Assembly: GCA_036652795.1 (NCBI GenBank)
Contig: JAVVVD010000006.1
Location: forward strand, 41,714-105,713
DNA: 64,000 nt
Direction: 5' to 3'
Source: JAVVVD01 sp036652795
GTDB taxonomy: Bacteria > Bacillota > Clostridia > Christensenellales > CAG-138
Positions 7,175 through 14,235 of this stretch are shown here, in pieces. A program made the translations under genes and the position numbers. The notes under the pieces are model-generated. The model was not told where the DNA came from. It did no database searches and saw nothing but the letters and a program-made list of their open reading frames with translations. Position 1 is the stretch's first letter. Each line of letters begins with the position of its first letter.

Positions 7175-8014
7175 GTGAAAAAGACACTTGTGCTATTGAT
7201 AGTAACAATTTTACTATGCACATCATATCTAACATCTGCTTTGGCATATGGCGTACAGGGCCAAATACAGATGCAAAATAATCATGACGACGATTATGAC
7301 GACGATTATGACGACGATCATGACGACGATTATGATGACGACCATGACGACGATTATGACGACGACCATGACGACGATTATGATGATGATCATGACGGCG
7401 ACCATGGAGAAAAGACGCCCAAGCCCACACGTTCGCCTAAGCCCACACGCTCGCCTAAGCCCACATGTACACCCAAGCCTACATGTTCGCCTAGACCTAC
7501 GTGCACATCAAGACCTACGTGCACACCAAAACCCACGTGCACACCAAGGCCTACGTGCACACCAAAACCCACGTGCACACCAAAACCTACGTGTACACCA
7601 AAACCTACACCAACTCCGGAAGTAACGCCGCCACCACCGCCGACGCCCACACCAACTCCGGAAGTAACGCCGCCACCACCGCCGACGCCTACACCAACTC
7701 CGGAAGTAACGCCGCCGCCACCGCCGACGCCTACACCAACTCCGGAAGTAACGCCGCCACCGCCGCCGACGCCCACACCAACTCCGGAAGTAACGCCGCC
7801 ACCACCGCCGACGCCTACACCAACGCCGCCGCCACCGCCGCCGACATTTACACCAAAGCCGTCTCCGCGGCCGGATCCAACAGAAAAACCGGAAATACCT
7901 GGAACGCCGCAAACAGGAGATATAATGCCTACTATGCTGCTTGGTGGTCTTAGCGCAATAAGCATGGCGGCAACGATTATAAGCTATGTAAGCTATAGAC
8001 GTAAAAAAGACTGA
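7175..8014 (+). CDS. Repeat-rich cell-wall protein: Asp/His/Tyr repeats, Pro/Cys repeats, Pro/Thr stalk, sortase-like tail
   Basis: 279 residues of low complexity in ordered blocks. A signal peptide (1-24) is followed by about nine HDDDYDDD-type acidic repeats (36-75). Next come a PT-C-TPKP/PT-R-SPKP region with about ten spaced cysteines (80-146), a Pro-rich stalk of five 14-residue PTPTPEVTPPPPPT units (148-220), and a tail TPQTGD + hydrophobic helix + YRRKKD. The tail has the order of a sortase sorting signal, with a non-canonical PQTG in place of LPxTG. GTG at 7175 is the start, 8 bases after TTGGAGG; an ATG at 7171 is out of frame. The acidic His repeats could bind divalent metals (inference). 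The antisense frames are shadows. Confidence 0.85.
   Translation: MKKTLVLLIVTILLCTSYLTSALAYGVQGQIQMQNNHDDDYDDDYDDDHDDDYDDDHDDDYDDDHDDDYDDDHDGDHGEKTPKPTRSPKPTRSPKPTCTPKPTCSPRPTCTSRPTCTPKPTCTPRPTCTPKPTCTPKPTCTPKPTPTPEVTPPPPPTPTPTPEVTPPPPPTPTPTPEVTPPPPPTPTPTPEVTPPPPPTPTPTPEVTPPPPPTPTPTPPPPPPTFTPKPSPRPDPTEKPEIPGTPQTGDIMPTMLLGGLSAISMAATIISYVSYRRKKD
7283..7850 (+). repeat. Three kinds of in-frame coding repeats
   Basis: About 7283-7405 holds near-identical 12- and 24-bp units coding for HDDD/YDDD. About 7420-7610 holds 12- to 18-bp units coding for PT(C/R)(T/S)P(K/R). About 7609-7830 holds five 42-bp units coding for PTPTPEVTPPPPPT. The DNA identity between copies is high, so slippage or recombination could change copy number. 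No non-repeat spacers separate them. Confidence 0.9.
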
Positions 8015-8052
8015 CAGCCATAGCCAATGCAGGCTGAGATAGATGATGCACA

Positions 8053-8084
8053 GGGGTGTCGGGGCTTGAAAATAACGACACCTC
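8053..8084 (+). terminator. Possible terminator after the repeat-rich wall protein
   Basis: A stem of seven Watson-Crick pairs (GGTGTCG with CGACACC, extended by two weaker pairs) and a 14-base loop, starting 39 bases after the stop codon. The T tract after it is short and broken, so termination would be weak. Confidence 0.45.
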
Positions 8085-8120
8085 CTTGTGCTTTGCTTTA
8101 GCTAATTTGTGTTTGCGCAT

Positions 8121-8166
8121 AAAGGTTTGCCGCTAAACTTAAGTTTACTGCAGCAAACCTTTTGTA
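8121..8166 (+). terminator. Hairpin with nested palindrome, terminator candidate
   Basis: AAAGGTTTGC at 8121-8130 pairs with GCAAACCTTT at 8153-8162 and is followed by T residues. The loop itself holds a perfect 14-base palindrome (TAAACTTAAGTTTA), so a two-tier structure is possible. It is probably the main terminator for the upstream gene. Confidence 0.6.
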
Positions 8167-8525
8167 GGCCTTATGATTGATTTTAAATTCATGGATTGCT
8201 GGAGATTATCGGGGGATACAGAGCCAATTAATTATATCGCAAAAAACATTAGCCTTATGGCATTCCGGGCTATTGTGGTGGTGATGCTGGCGTTATATGG
8301 CCGCGATACAGTGCTGATACCAGCTTTTATCTATGCGTTTGGTAGACCGATATGCTGTGGAGGGAAGTAATTTGAAGCTTGAGTAGTTATGAACTCCGTA
8401 TTAACAATAATGAAACACTACCATAAGCATGATATATATGGCGCCACAGATGCTATAATGTCTGAGCGCGGATGAAGTGAAGTGTAAAAAGTACGCGTTT
8501 AAAACAAAAAAATTGGAGGTTGCTT

Positions 8526-9233
8526 ATGAAGAAAACATGCATTGCGATGCTCCTGGTCTGTGGTATGTTGATGACTGCCTGTAACGCAGCAGTGCCGTCC
8601 GGTGCACAGACGGGGACGGATATACTCGTGCCAAACGGAACAGCCCAGCCAAAGGTATCGTCTACGCCGACTGACGTATTGCCTACGCCGACGGACGTAT
8701 CTACGGAGCCAATACCGGATGAGGTGGAGCAAAAGCTTAATGCAATGATGCCTGCGCTGGATTCAGTTATGCGCGCGATGGGCGAACAGACGGAGTATGC
8801 CCCAAAGGATCAGAATTTCTTTTGGTCCACACTGTATCTTATGGGTGCGAACTGGTCTAAGGTTAATGCGCTGATAGAGTTAAAGGACGGGAAGATTCAA
8901 GTGCCGCACAAGGTGATGCAGGAGTTTGCGACTGGCGCATTCCTTGATTACGGCGATCTTTTGCCGCTCCCTTCTTCTATGGAAGGCTCAATTAAGTATG
9001 ATGAAGGCATGGATAAGTACGTGCTTTCTGCTTCAGATGCAGGGGATGCATACGCGATGCTGGGCGAGCATACGCTCAACGCGGATGGAAGTATAACGCT
9101 TAGCGCGAGCCTGCTTGATTGGAATGATACGACAATCGGCACCTACACATTTGAGTTAAAGGCTAATCCGTATGTCGATGGCATTACGGAACCTATATTC
9201 TATTATAGCATAGCATCTGCAAAGGCAGAATGA
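8526..9233 (+). CDS. Lipoprotein of unknown function
   Basis: About 235 residues. A signal peptide with lipobox LMTAC (Cys at residue 19) is followed by a Pro/Thr/Ser-rich linker (TPTDVLPTPTDV) to about residue 65, then a globular domain with no motif I recognise. The ATG at 8526 has TTGGAGG 7 bases upstream; an in-frame TTG at 8520 lies too close to that site. A strong terminator follows at 9269, so the gene is transcribed alone. It is one of three lipoproteins in this window with acidic or Pro/Thr linkers between the lipidated Cys and the domain. Confidence 0.75.
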   Translation: MKKTCIAMLLVCGMLMTACNAAVPSGAQTGTDILVPNGTAQPKVSSTPTDVLPTPTDVSTEPIPDEVEQKLNAMMPALDSVMRAMGEQTEYAPKDQNFFWSTLYLMGANWSKVNALIELKDGKIQVPHKVMQEFATGAFLDYGDLLPLPSSMEGSIKYDEGMDKYVLSASDAGDAYAMLGEHTLNADGSITLSASLLDWNDTTIGTYTFELKANPYVDGITEPIFYYSIASAKAE

Positions 9234-9268
9234 TGGCGCAACAAGCTTGAATAAGCAAAGCAAATCGC

Positions 9269-9310
9269 AAAAATCCGCCTTATCGCTTTAAGCGGCAGGG
9301 CGGATTTTTA
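9269..9310 (+). terminator. Rho-independent terminator after lipoprotein gene
   Basis: An 11-bp stem AAAAATCCGCC / GGCGGATTTTT (9269-9279 with 9299-9309) with a T run forming the end of the stem. The A run on the other arm makes it usable from the minus strand as well. Confidence 0.85.
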
Positions 9311-9385
9311 TTTAATTGATAACGGGAATGGAAATTATCCGATCTGAATTTTTATAGGTGTACAAACGTATGTGCAGACCAATTA

Positions 9386-10030
9386 TTATAATATATACTT
9401 AACAATATTTGTGATGTCGCTAACAACGTGCGCTTTAGTGGCCAACAATGTTTGGACGCTCTGATGTCCCTTTGCAATCAATATGCAATCGCAGCCTATG
9501 GCTTGGGATACCTCAAAATCATGGATAGTATCGCCAATAAAAAGGGCTTTTGTGCAATCAACATCATGCGCGCTAACCCAGCTTTTTGCCAGCTCCACTT
9601 TGCTTTCTGCATGGTGATCGTCTATCCCTAGAACATAGTCAAAATATTTTGCCATCTCAAATGGCGCCATCTGCTGCTTCAGATGGTTTATTTCCGTTAC
9701 AGAAACAATTAGCTGCTGTATGCCGCCGGCGTTCTTAATGCGCCGTATAACATCGATTGCACCATCATAGAGCTTACATTGGCTGCAAGCTACGGCATAT
9801 TTTTCGATGAAGGTTGTGGCAAGGGTATCAAAGGTATCCTTTTCAAAATCAAAGTGTAGCTTTGCATAGTACTCTTTTACAGGGAAACAAAACAATGCCC
9901 TGTATCTATCTATATCGGAAATTGGTCTGAGATTTTTTTGCAGCAAAATCTCGTTCATAACGCTGATACATACCGACATATCATTAAAAAGCGTTCCGTT
10001 CCAATCCCACATTATATGCCTGTATTTCAA
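9386..10030 (-). CDS. HAD-superfamily phosphatase, phosphoglycolate phosphatase-like
   Basis: About 214 residues. The nucleophile motif I reads WDWNGTLFND, motif II is IVSVTE, and the C-terminal motif IV is FIGDTIHDFE, which makes it a haloacid dehalogenase-type phosphatase with a helical cap. The substrate cannot be told; small sugar phosphates or 2-phosphoglycolate are typical for this branch. The longest frame starts at ATG 10066, but that codon lies in the loop of the terminator of the upstream gene. The practical starts are TTG 10030 (weak GTGGGG upstream) or ATG 10012 (MWDWNG). I chose 10030. Confidence 0.8.
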   Translation of the reverse strand: MKYRHIMWDWNGTLFNDMSVCISVMNEILLQKNLRPISDIDRYRALFCFPVKEYYAKLHFDFEKDTFDTLATTFIEKYAVACSQCKLYDGAIDVIRRIKNAGGIQQLIVSVTEINHLKQQMAPFEMAKYFDYVLGIDDHHAESKVELAKSWVSAHDVDCTKALFIGDTIHDFEVSQAIGCDCILIAKGHQSVQTLLATKAHVVSDITNIVKYIL

Positions 10031-10043
10031 TATATTACCCCAC

Positions 10044-10084
10044 AAAAAATCTGCACGCTCCCGCATTGGCTTTAGGGAGCGTGC
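10044..10084 (-). terminator. Rho-independent terminator after yhaM-like gene (minus strand)
   Basis: A perfect 10-bp stem GCACGCTCCC / GGGAGCGTGC (10053-10062 with 10075-10084) with a 12-base loop, followed on the minus strand by six T residues (10049-10044). The first possible ATG of the downstream HAD frame lies inside the loop. Confidence 0.9.
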
Positions 10085-10122
10085 CCTGTGCCTATGATAT
10101 TAATGCTAAAGGCTGATTGCGC

Positions 10123-11085
10123 TTATGGCTTCTTATATAGCTGGCGGTTATCCAACGCCCACTGACGCTCAGTAAATTCGCCGCCCTTGGCTGCGGACAG
10201 CGCATCATACATCTCAAAAAGCTTGGAGTCAATCAGATCCAACTCGCTAACGATCTGCGCCTCGGGGAACATCGGGTAGCGTGGGCTGCCGAATTCCGGC
10301 TGGTTGTGGTGGGATAGCAGTATGTGCTGCACTTGAAGCTTTGTTTCATCATCTATCATAAGCTCCGCCGCGGCACGCTCAATGTTGGCCACGCCCATGC
10401 TGATATGTCCAAGCAGCTGCCCGCATTTGCTGTAACTGCCGGCAAGCCCAAGCTCGCCTACTACAAGCTCATCCACCTTGGAAATGTCGTGAAGTATTAT
10501 GCCGGCGTATACAAGCTCGCGGTCTATCGGATATAGCTTGCCATACACGTCGCACAGCGCCTTTGCGCCTTCAAGCATTGTGCAGGTATGATATAGCAGA
10601 CCTGCGCGCACAGCGTGGTGCAGCTTTAATGCGGCGGGCCATTTAATCAGCTTTTCGTGGTTCTCACGCAGTATATACTGGGTGAGCATACGAAGATCAG
10701 CGTTTGTAAAATTCTCGGCTGTGGCGAACAGTTCGTCATACATCTCCTGCCCGGGGCGTGGCGCGCAAGGGACAAGCTCTGCCATATCCACATTGTCATC
10801 GGCGGCCAGATTGCGTATGCGGTCTATCTTGAGCTGCTCGGCATCTTTCCAAAGGTTTATCGTGGCGCGGATTTTTATTACAGTATCAGGATAGTATTGG
10901 CCGTGCTGTTCCACAGAATAGTCCCACAGCTTTGCATCCACCTCGCCGCCCGCATCGCATAGAACAAGGTCAAGATAATCACTGCCCTTAACATTGCTTT
11001 TTAGGGTGACGCTTTTGATTATGCAATAGCCCTCCACCTGTGTGTTGCCGCTTGAAAATTTGTTTAGCAGCTTCATTCTGCCCAT
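10123..11085 (-). CDS. yhaM: YhaM-type 3'-5' exoribonuclease, OB-fold plus HD domain
   Basis: About 320 residues. An N-terminal OB-fold nucleic-acid-binding domain (about 10-110, with DLVLCDAGGEVDAKLWD) precedes an HD metal-dependent domain holding HTCTMLEGA, ILHDISK (His-Asp pair) and HILLSHH. This order is that of Bacillota YhaM/CBF1, a 3'-to-5' exonuclease acting on RNA ends. The start is ATG 11085: AGGAGG at 11094-11099 lies 8 bases before it, while longer frames would put that site inside the gene. The gene is monocistronic between two terminators on its strand. Length and domain order agree with the family. Confidence 0.9.
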   Translation of the reverse strand: MGRMKLLNKFSSGNTQVEGYCIIKSVTLKSNVKGSDYLDLVLCDAGGEVDAKLWDYSVEQHGQYYPDTVIKIRATINLWKDAEQLKIDRIRNLAADDNVDMAELVPCAPRPGQEMYDELFATAENFTNADLRMLTQYILRENHEKLIKWPAALKLHHAVRAGLLYHTCTMLEGAKALCDVYGKLYPIDRELVYAGIILHDISKVDELVVGELGLAGSYSKCGQLLGHISMGVANIERAAAELMIDDETKLQVQHILLSHHNQPEFGSPRYPMFPEAQIVSELDLIDSKLFEMYDALSAAKGGEFTERQWALDNRQLYKKP

Positions 11086-11161
11086 AACCATTACCTCCTG
11101 TGTTGTGGCATACGCCTTTATATAGTTCAATTTAGTTAGTATATCAGAAACCGGATGCGAA

Positions 11162-11206
11162 TAAAACAACAAACGGTCTGCCGAAAGCAATTGACCGGCA
11201 GACCGT
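11162..11206 (-). terminator. Rho-independent terminator after the sigma/anti-sigma operon (minus strand)
   Basis: A perfect 11-bp stem ACGGTCTGCCG / CGGCAGACCGT (11173-11183 with 11196-11206) and a 12-base loop, followed on the minus strand by a T-rich stretch, about 23 bases after the stop of the gene at 11229. Confidence 0.85.
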
Positions 11207-11228
11207 ATATATTTAGTTTGAATTGCCG

Positions 11229-11978
11229 TTATACCATACAGAGCAATATTTCCACAAGCTCTGCGTACTCAAGTACGTCGGCCTTTACGAGAACATATTC
11301 CGTATCGGAGGTTTGCCACAGCGCCCAAATCTGTGTATCGCCGGCGTCTGTGCGCACATCTTTCATGCATACTTGACCTATTTCGATTATTGGCGCATCA
11401 CAGGGGAATTTGGTATAGCTGCACTTGCCGATTGTCTCGCCATTACCGTAGAATGCCGCACAGCTATCGAGGTTTGGCACGCCTATGGTGTACAGACGGC
11501 TGCTGCTCAAGGAAGGAAATAACTCGACCATCGTCTGCTCGTCCGTTGTTCCGGCGGTAGCGTTACTCGTTGAATAGCTTCCCAAGTCTTCGCCACTTTC
11601 TGCTAAGCTATCATCCACAATGCCGCAACCACTTGGTGCAGGCTGCTTTGGATCTGGCACTGCACAGGCGTCCGCTACTGGTGTGGGTTGATTTGGCGCT
11701 GGCGCCGCATAGGAGGCTGACTGTGGTTGGCTTGCGGGCGCGGGGGCAGACTCAGAGCGGGCAAACTTATCGTTTTGGCCATGGGTGGTCATCATAACGC
11801 CAACGCCTATAAGCAGCACAAATGCGGCAGCAGCACTTAAGGTGCGTGTAAGCGACCATGTGTGTTTTGTGCGTTTAATTTGCTCGGCGGCAATGGCGGC
11901 GTGCAGCGCATCAAAATCCACCGCTGCATTTTCCACATCGGCAATATTTTGCATAAGCTCGTCAAATTTGTCAGCCAT
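11229..11978 (-). CDS. Membrane protein partner of ECF sigma factor, putative anti-sigma factor
   Basis: 249 residues. The N-terminal cytoplasmic segment (1-45, MADKFDELMQNIADVENAAV) would face the sigma factor. One transmembrane helix spans about 47-64, followed by a Pro/Ala/Ser/Gln-rich extracellular linker (75-150) and a C-terminal domain with several cysteines. No zinc-binding anti-sigma HxxxCxxC motif is present. The start overlaps the stop of the ECF sigma gene by 8 bases, so the two are translationally coupled, the standard arrangement for a sigma/anti-sigma pair. The extracellular domain would sense the signal. Function is inferred from position and topology only. Confidence 0.65.
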   Translation of the reverse strand: MADKFDELMQNIADVENAAVDFDALHAAIAAEQIKRTKHTWSLTRTLSAAAAFVLLIGVGVMMTTHGQNDKFARSESAPAPASQPQSASYAAPAPNQPTPVADACAVPDPKQPAPSGCGIVDDSLAESGEDLGSYSTSNATAGTTDEQTMVELFPSLSSSRLYTIGVPNLDSCAAFYGNGETIGKCSYTKFPCDAPIIEIGQVCMKDVRTDAGDTQIWALWQTSDTEYVLVKADVLEYAELVEILLCMV

Positions 11979-12486
11979 TGCTCACACCTTCTTTCAACAG
12001 GACGCAGAGCTTTTCTTTGGCTCGAAACATCCTGGATTTAATCGTCCCTTCGGTGGTGCCTGTAAGCTCCGCTATTTCCACATAGCCAAGGCCGGAAAAA
12101 TAATGGAGTATTACAGTTTCACGGTACACATCTGGTAATGTGTCTATAGCGCTGCGCACTATCAGGCGCTTTTCAGCAGATAGCGCCGCGGGTTCAGGCA
12201 GCACGGCTTCGTCCGTGGCCACCATATCTATATCCTCATCCATGAGCAGCTCGCGCGAAAGCTTGCGCTTGCCGTCCAAACAAAGGTTTACCGTAACGCG
12301 ATACAACCATCCCCTAAGCTGCGGGTCGGTCATAGTCTCCAGTTTTTTGATGTGCTTGAGCACCCGTAAAAATACATTTTGCGAAGCGTCCATAGCGTCC
12401 TGAGCGGACTTGGTCACGCCGTACGCCGTCCAATACACCAGCCGCGAAAAATCAGTATATATGGACTCGAAATCCCGAGTGGGCAT
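11971..12486 (-). CDS. ECF-family RNA polymerase sigma factor
   Basis: About 171 residues with the two domains of group IV sigma factors. Region 2 (FESIYTDFSRLVYWTAYG ... DAMDASQNVFLRVLKH) binds core polymerase and the -10 element. Region 4 (LPDVYRETVILHYFSGLGY followed by the helix-turn-helix LTGTTEGTIKSRMFRAKEKL) reads the -35 element. I start at 12486 (MPTRDFE), because AGGAAGG lies 9 bases upstream and is contained in the extra codons of the longer frame. It forms an operon with the coupled membrane protein downstream. A TATAAT on this strand at 12552-12547 may be its promoter. Target genes cannot be told from the window. Confidence 0.92.
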   Translation of the reverse strand: MPTRDFESIYTDFSRLVYWTAYGVTKSAQDAMDASQNVFLRVLKHIKKLETMTDPQLRGWLYRVTVNLCLDGKRKLSRELLMDEDIDMVATDEAVLPEPAALSAEKRLIVRSAIDTLPDVYRETVILHYFSGLGYVEIAELTGTTEGTIKSRMFRAKEKLCVLLKEGVSNG

Positions 12487-12659
12487 ATCCGTGCGCCTTC
12501 CTCTCATCAGTAATAATACGCAGTAAGCGCATATAAGGTTGCATAGATTATATCACATACACAAAAATACACAAATACAGTTGCCATCCGTGTGGAATGA
12601 GATTAGAATGGATAAGTTATAAAGATTGAGACATTGTCTTTTATTTTAAGGGGGGCATT

Positions 12660-14144
12660 TTGAAACGTATTGGCTTTGATAACGACAAATATGTGTCGAT
12701 GCAATCGGAACATATAATGGAACGGCTGGCGCAATTCGGAGGTAAACTATATCTGGAATTTGGCGGCAAGTTGTTTGATGATTTCCACGCGGCGCGCGTG
12801 TTGCCCGGCTTTAAACCGGACAGCAAGGTGCGCATGCTGATGCAGCTTAAGGATGAAGCAGAGATAGTAATAGCCATCAATGCAGCGGATATAGAAAAAA
12901 ACAAGGTGCGCGGCGATCTGGGCATTACATATGATCTGGATGTGATGCGCCTGATAGATGCATTTCGCAGCATAGGCTTATATGTTGGCAGCGTGGTTAT
13001 AACACGCTATTGTGGGCAGATGGCGGCGGACGCTTTTTGCCGCAGATTGGAATCCCTTGGAATAACGGTGTACCGCCACTACTCGATTGAGGGCTATCCG
13101 GGGGATGTAGAGCATATTGTGGGCGAAGACGGTTATGGCAAAAACGATTTTATAGCCACAACTCGCTCGTTGGTTGTGGTTACGGCGCCGGGCCCTGGCA
13201 GCGGTAAGATGGCCACATGCCTTTCACAGCTATATCATGAGCATAAGCGTGGCGTTCGCGCAGGTTATGCAAAGTTTGAGACCTTTCCAATATGGAATTT
13301 GCCGCTGAAACACCCTGTAAACCTTGCCTATGAGGCAGCCACAGCCGACCTTGCCGATATAAATATGATAGATCCCTTTCATCTTGAGGCTTATGGAAAA
13401 ACAACTGTAAATTACAACCGAGATGTGGAGATATTCCCAGTGTTAACGGCTATGTTTTCCAGGATATTCGGTGAATGCCCGTATAAATCGCCAACGGATA
13501 TGGGCGTGAATATGGTGGGAAATTGCATAACAGACGATGATGTGTGCTGTACCGCTTCGCGTCAGGAGATAATCCGCCGTTACTATTCTGAGCTGTGCGC
13601 AGCAAAACAGGGGCTTTCCAGCGCAGGCAATGCAGGCAAGGTGAAGCTGATAATGAATCAGGCAGGGATATCACTTTCAGAGCGGCCCATAATCAATGTG
13701 GCGCTTAAAAAAAGTGAGCAGACTGCTGGGCCGGCGGCGGCAATTGAGCTAGAGGATGGGCGCATAATCACGGGAAAAACCAGCAAGCTGCTCGGCGCGT
13801 CCGCTGCAATGCTGCTTAACTCGCTAAAGGCGTTGGGCGGCATACGGGATGATATACATCTTATATCGCCAGCTATAATCGAACCGATACAAAAGCTTAA
13901 GGTAGAGCATTTGGGCAACCATAATCCGCGATTACATATGGATGAGGTGCTTGTGGCGCTGTCAATATGTGCGGCAACCAACCCAATGGCGGAACATGCG
14001 CTAAACCAGCTTGAAAAATTGCGCGATACGGAGGCGCATTCATCAGTGATACTCTCATCCGTGGATAACTCAGTATTTAAAAAGCTGGGTATAAATCTCA
14101 CCTGCGAGGCACAGTATCAAACAAAAAAACTATATCATGGATAA
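12660..14144 (+). CDS. DUF1846 family protein (UPF0371)
   Basis: 494 residues, the usual length of the DUF1846/UPF0371 family, found in many Bacillota. Typical segments are the N-terminal MKRIGFDNDKYVSMQSEHI, the glycine-rich turn TAPGPGSGKMATCLSQLYHE near residue 178, and NLAYEAATADLAD. The GPGSGK resembles a nucleotide-binding loop. Structures of the family exist, but no reaction has been assigned as far as I know. The start is TTG at 12660, five bases after AAGGGGGG; the first in-frame ATG would remove conserved residues. A 19-bp bidirectional terminator follows. Monocistronic, with no metabolic hint from its neighbours. Confidence 0.92.
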   Translation: MKRIGFDNDKYVSMQSEHIMERLAQFGGKLYLEFGGKLFDDFHAARVLPGFKPDSKVRMLMQLKDEAEIVIAINAADIEKNKVRGDLGITYDLDVMRLIDAFRSIGLYVGSVVITRYCGQMAADAFCRRLESLGITVYRHYSIEGYPGDVEHIVGEDGYGKNDFIATTRSLVVVTAPGPGSGKMATCLSQLYHEHKRGVRAGYAKFETFPIWNLPLKHPVNLAYEAATADLADINMIDPFHLEAYGKTTVNYNRDVEIFPVLTAMFSRIFGECPYKSPTDMGVNMVGNCITDDDVCCTASRQEIIRRYYSELCAAKQGLSSAGNAGKVKLIMNQAGISLSERPIINVALKKSEQTAGPAAAIELEDGRIITGKTSKLLGASAAMLLNSLKALGGIRDDIHLISPAIIEPIQKLKVEHLGNHNPRLHMDEVLVALSICAATNPMAEHALNQLEKLRDTEAHSSVILSSVDNSVFKKLGINLTCEAQYQTKKLYHG

Positions 14145-14180
14145 CAGATACAGCTTACGGCAGAAATTTTAAAAACTCTA

Positions 14181-14224
14181 TAATCAATAAACGGCGCTCG
14201 ATAAAGAGCGCCGTTTATTGATTA
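14181..14224 (+). terminator. Long bidirectional terminator between DUF1846 and hydratase genes
   Basis: A perfect 19-bp stem (14181-14199 with 14206-14224) and 6-base loop, A/T-rich at both ends with a G+C core GGCGCTC. It sits between convergent genes and would stop transcription from both sides. Confidence 0.92.
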
Positions 14225-14235
14225 TTCAGGTGTGC

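Larger units (their letters stand above)
8015..8525. other. Intergenic region, 511 bp, with two hairpins
   Basis: Contains the two inverted repeats listed separately at 8053 and 8121. A TATAAT at 8454-8459, without a recognisable -35, may serve the lipoprotein gene at 8526. A 65-codon frame at 8173-8370 has no ribosome site and no recognisable composition; I do not call it. Confidence 0.6.

Noticed and set aside
6897..7430. Minus-strand frame with His/Arg repeats (RRHDRRHNRR)
   Set aside because: Antisense of the Asp/His repeat block; no ribosome site and no recognisable domain in the remainder.
7390..7965. Long minus-strand frame rich in Gly/Val (GVGVGGGGG)
   Set aside because: It is the complement of the Pro/Thr repeats of the wall protein at 7175, which has a signal peptide, a ribosome site and a sorting-like tail. 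Low-complexity repeats keep several frames open.
8173..8370. 65-codon plus-strand frame after a hairpin
   Set aside because: No Shine-Dalgarno site, no promoter within leaderless distance, no motif, and the composition gives no support.
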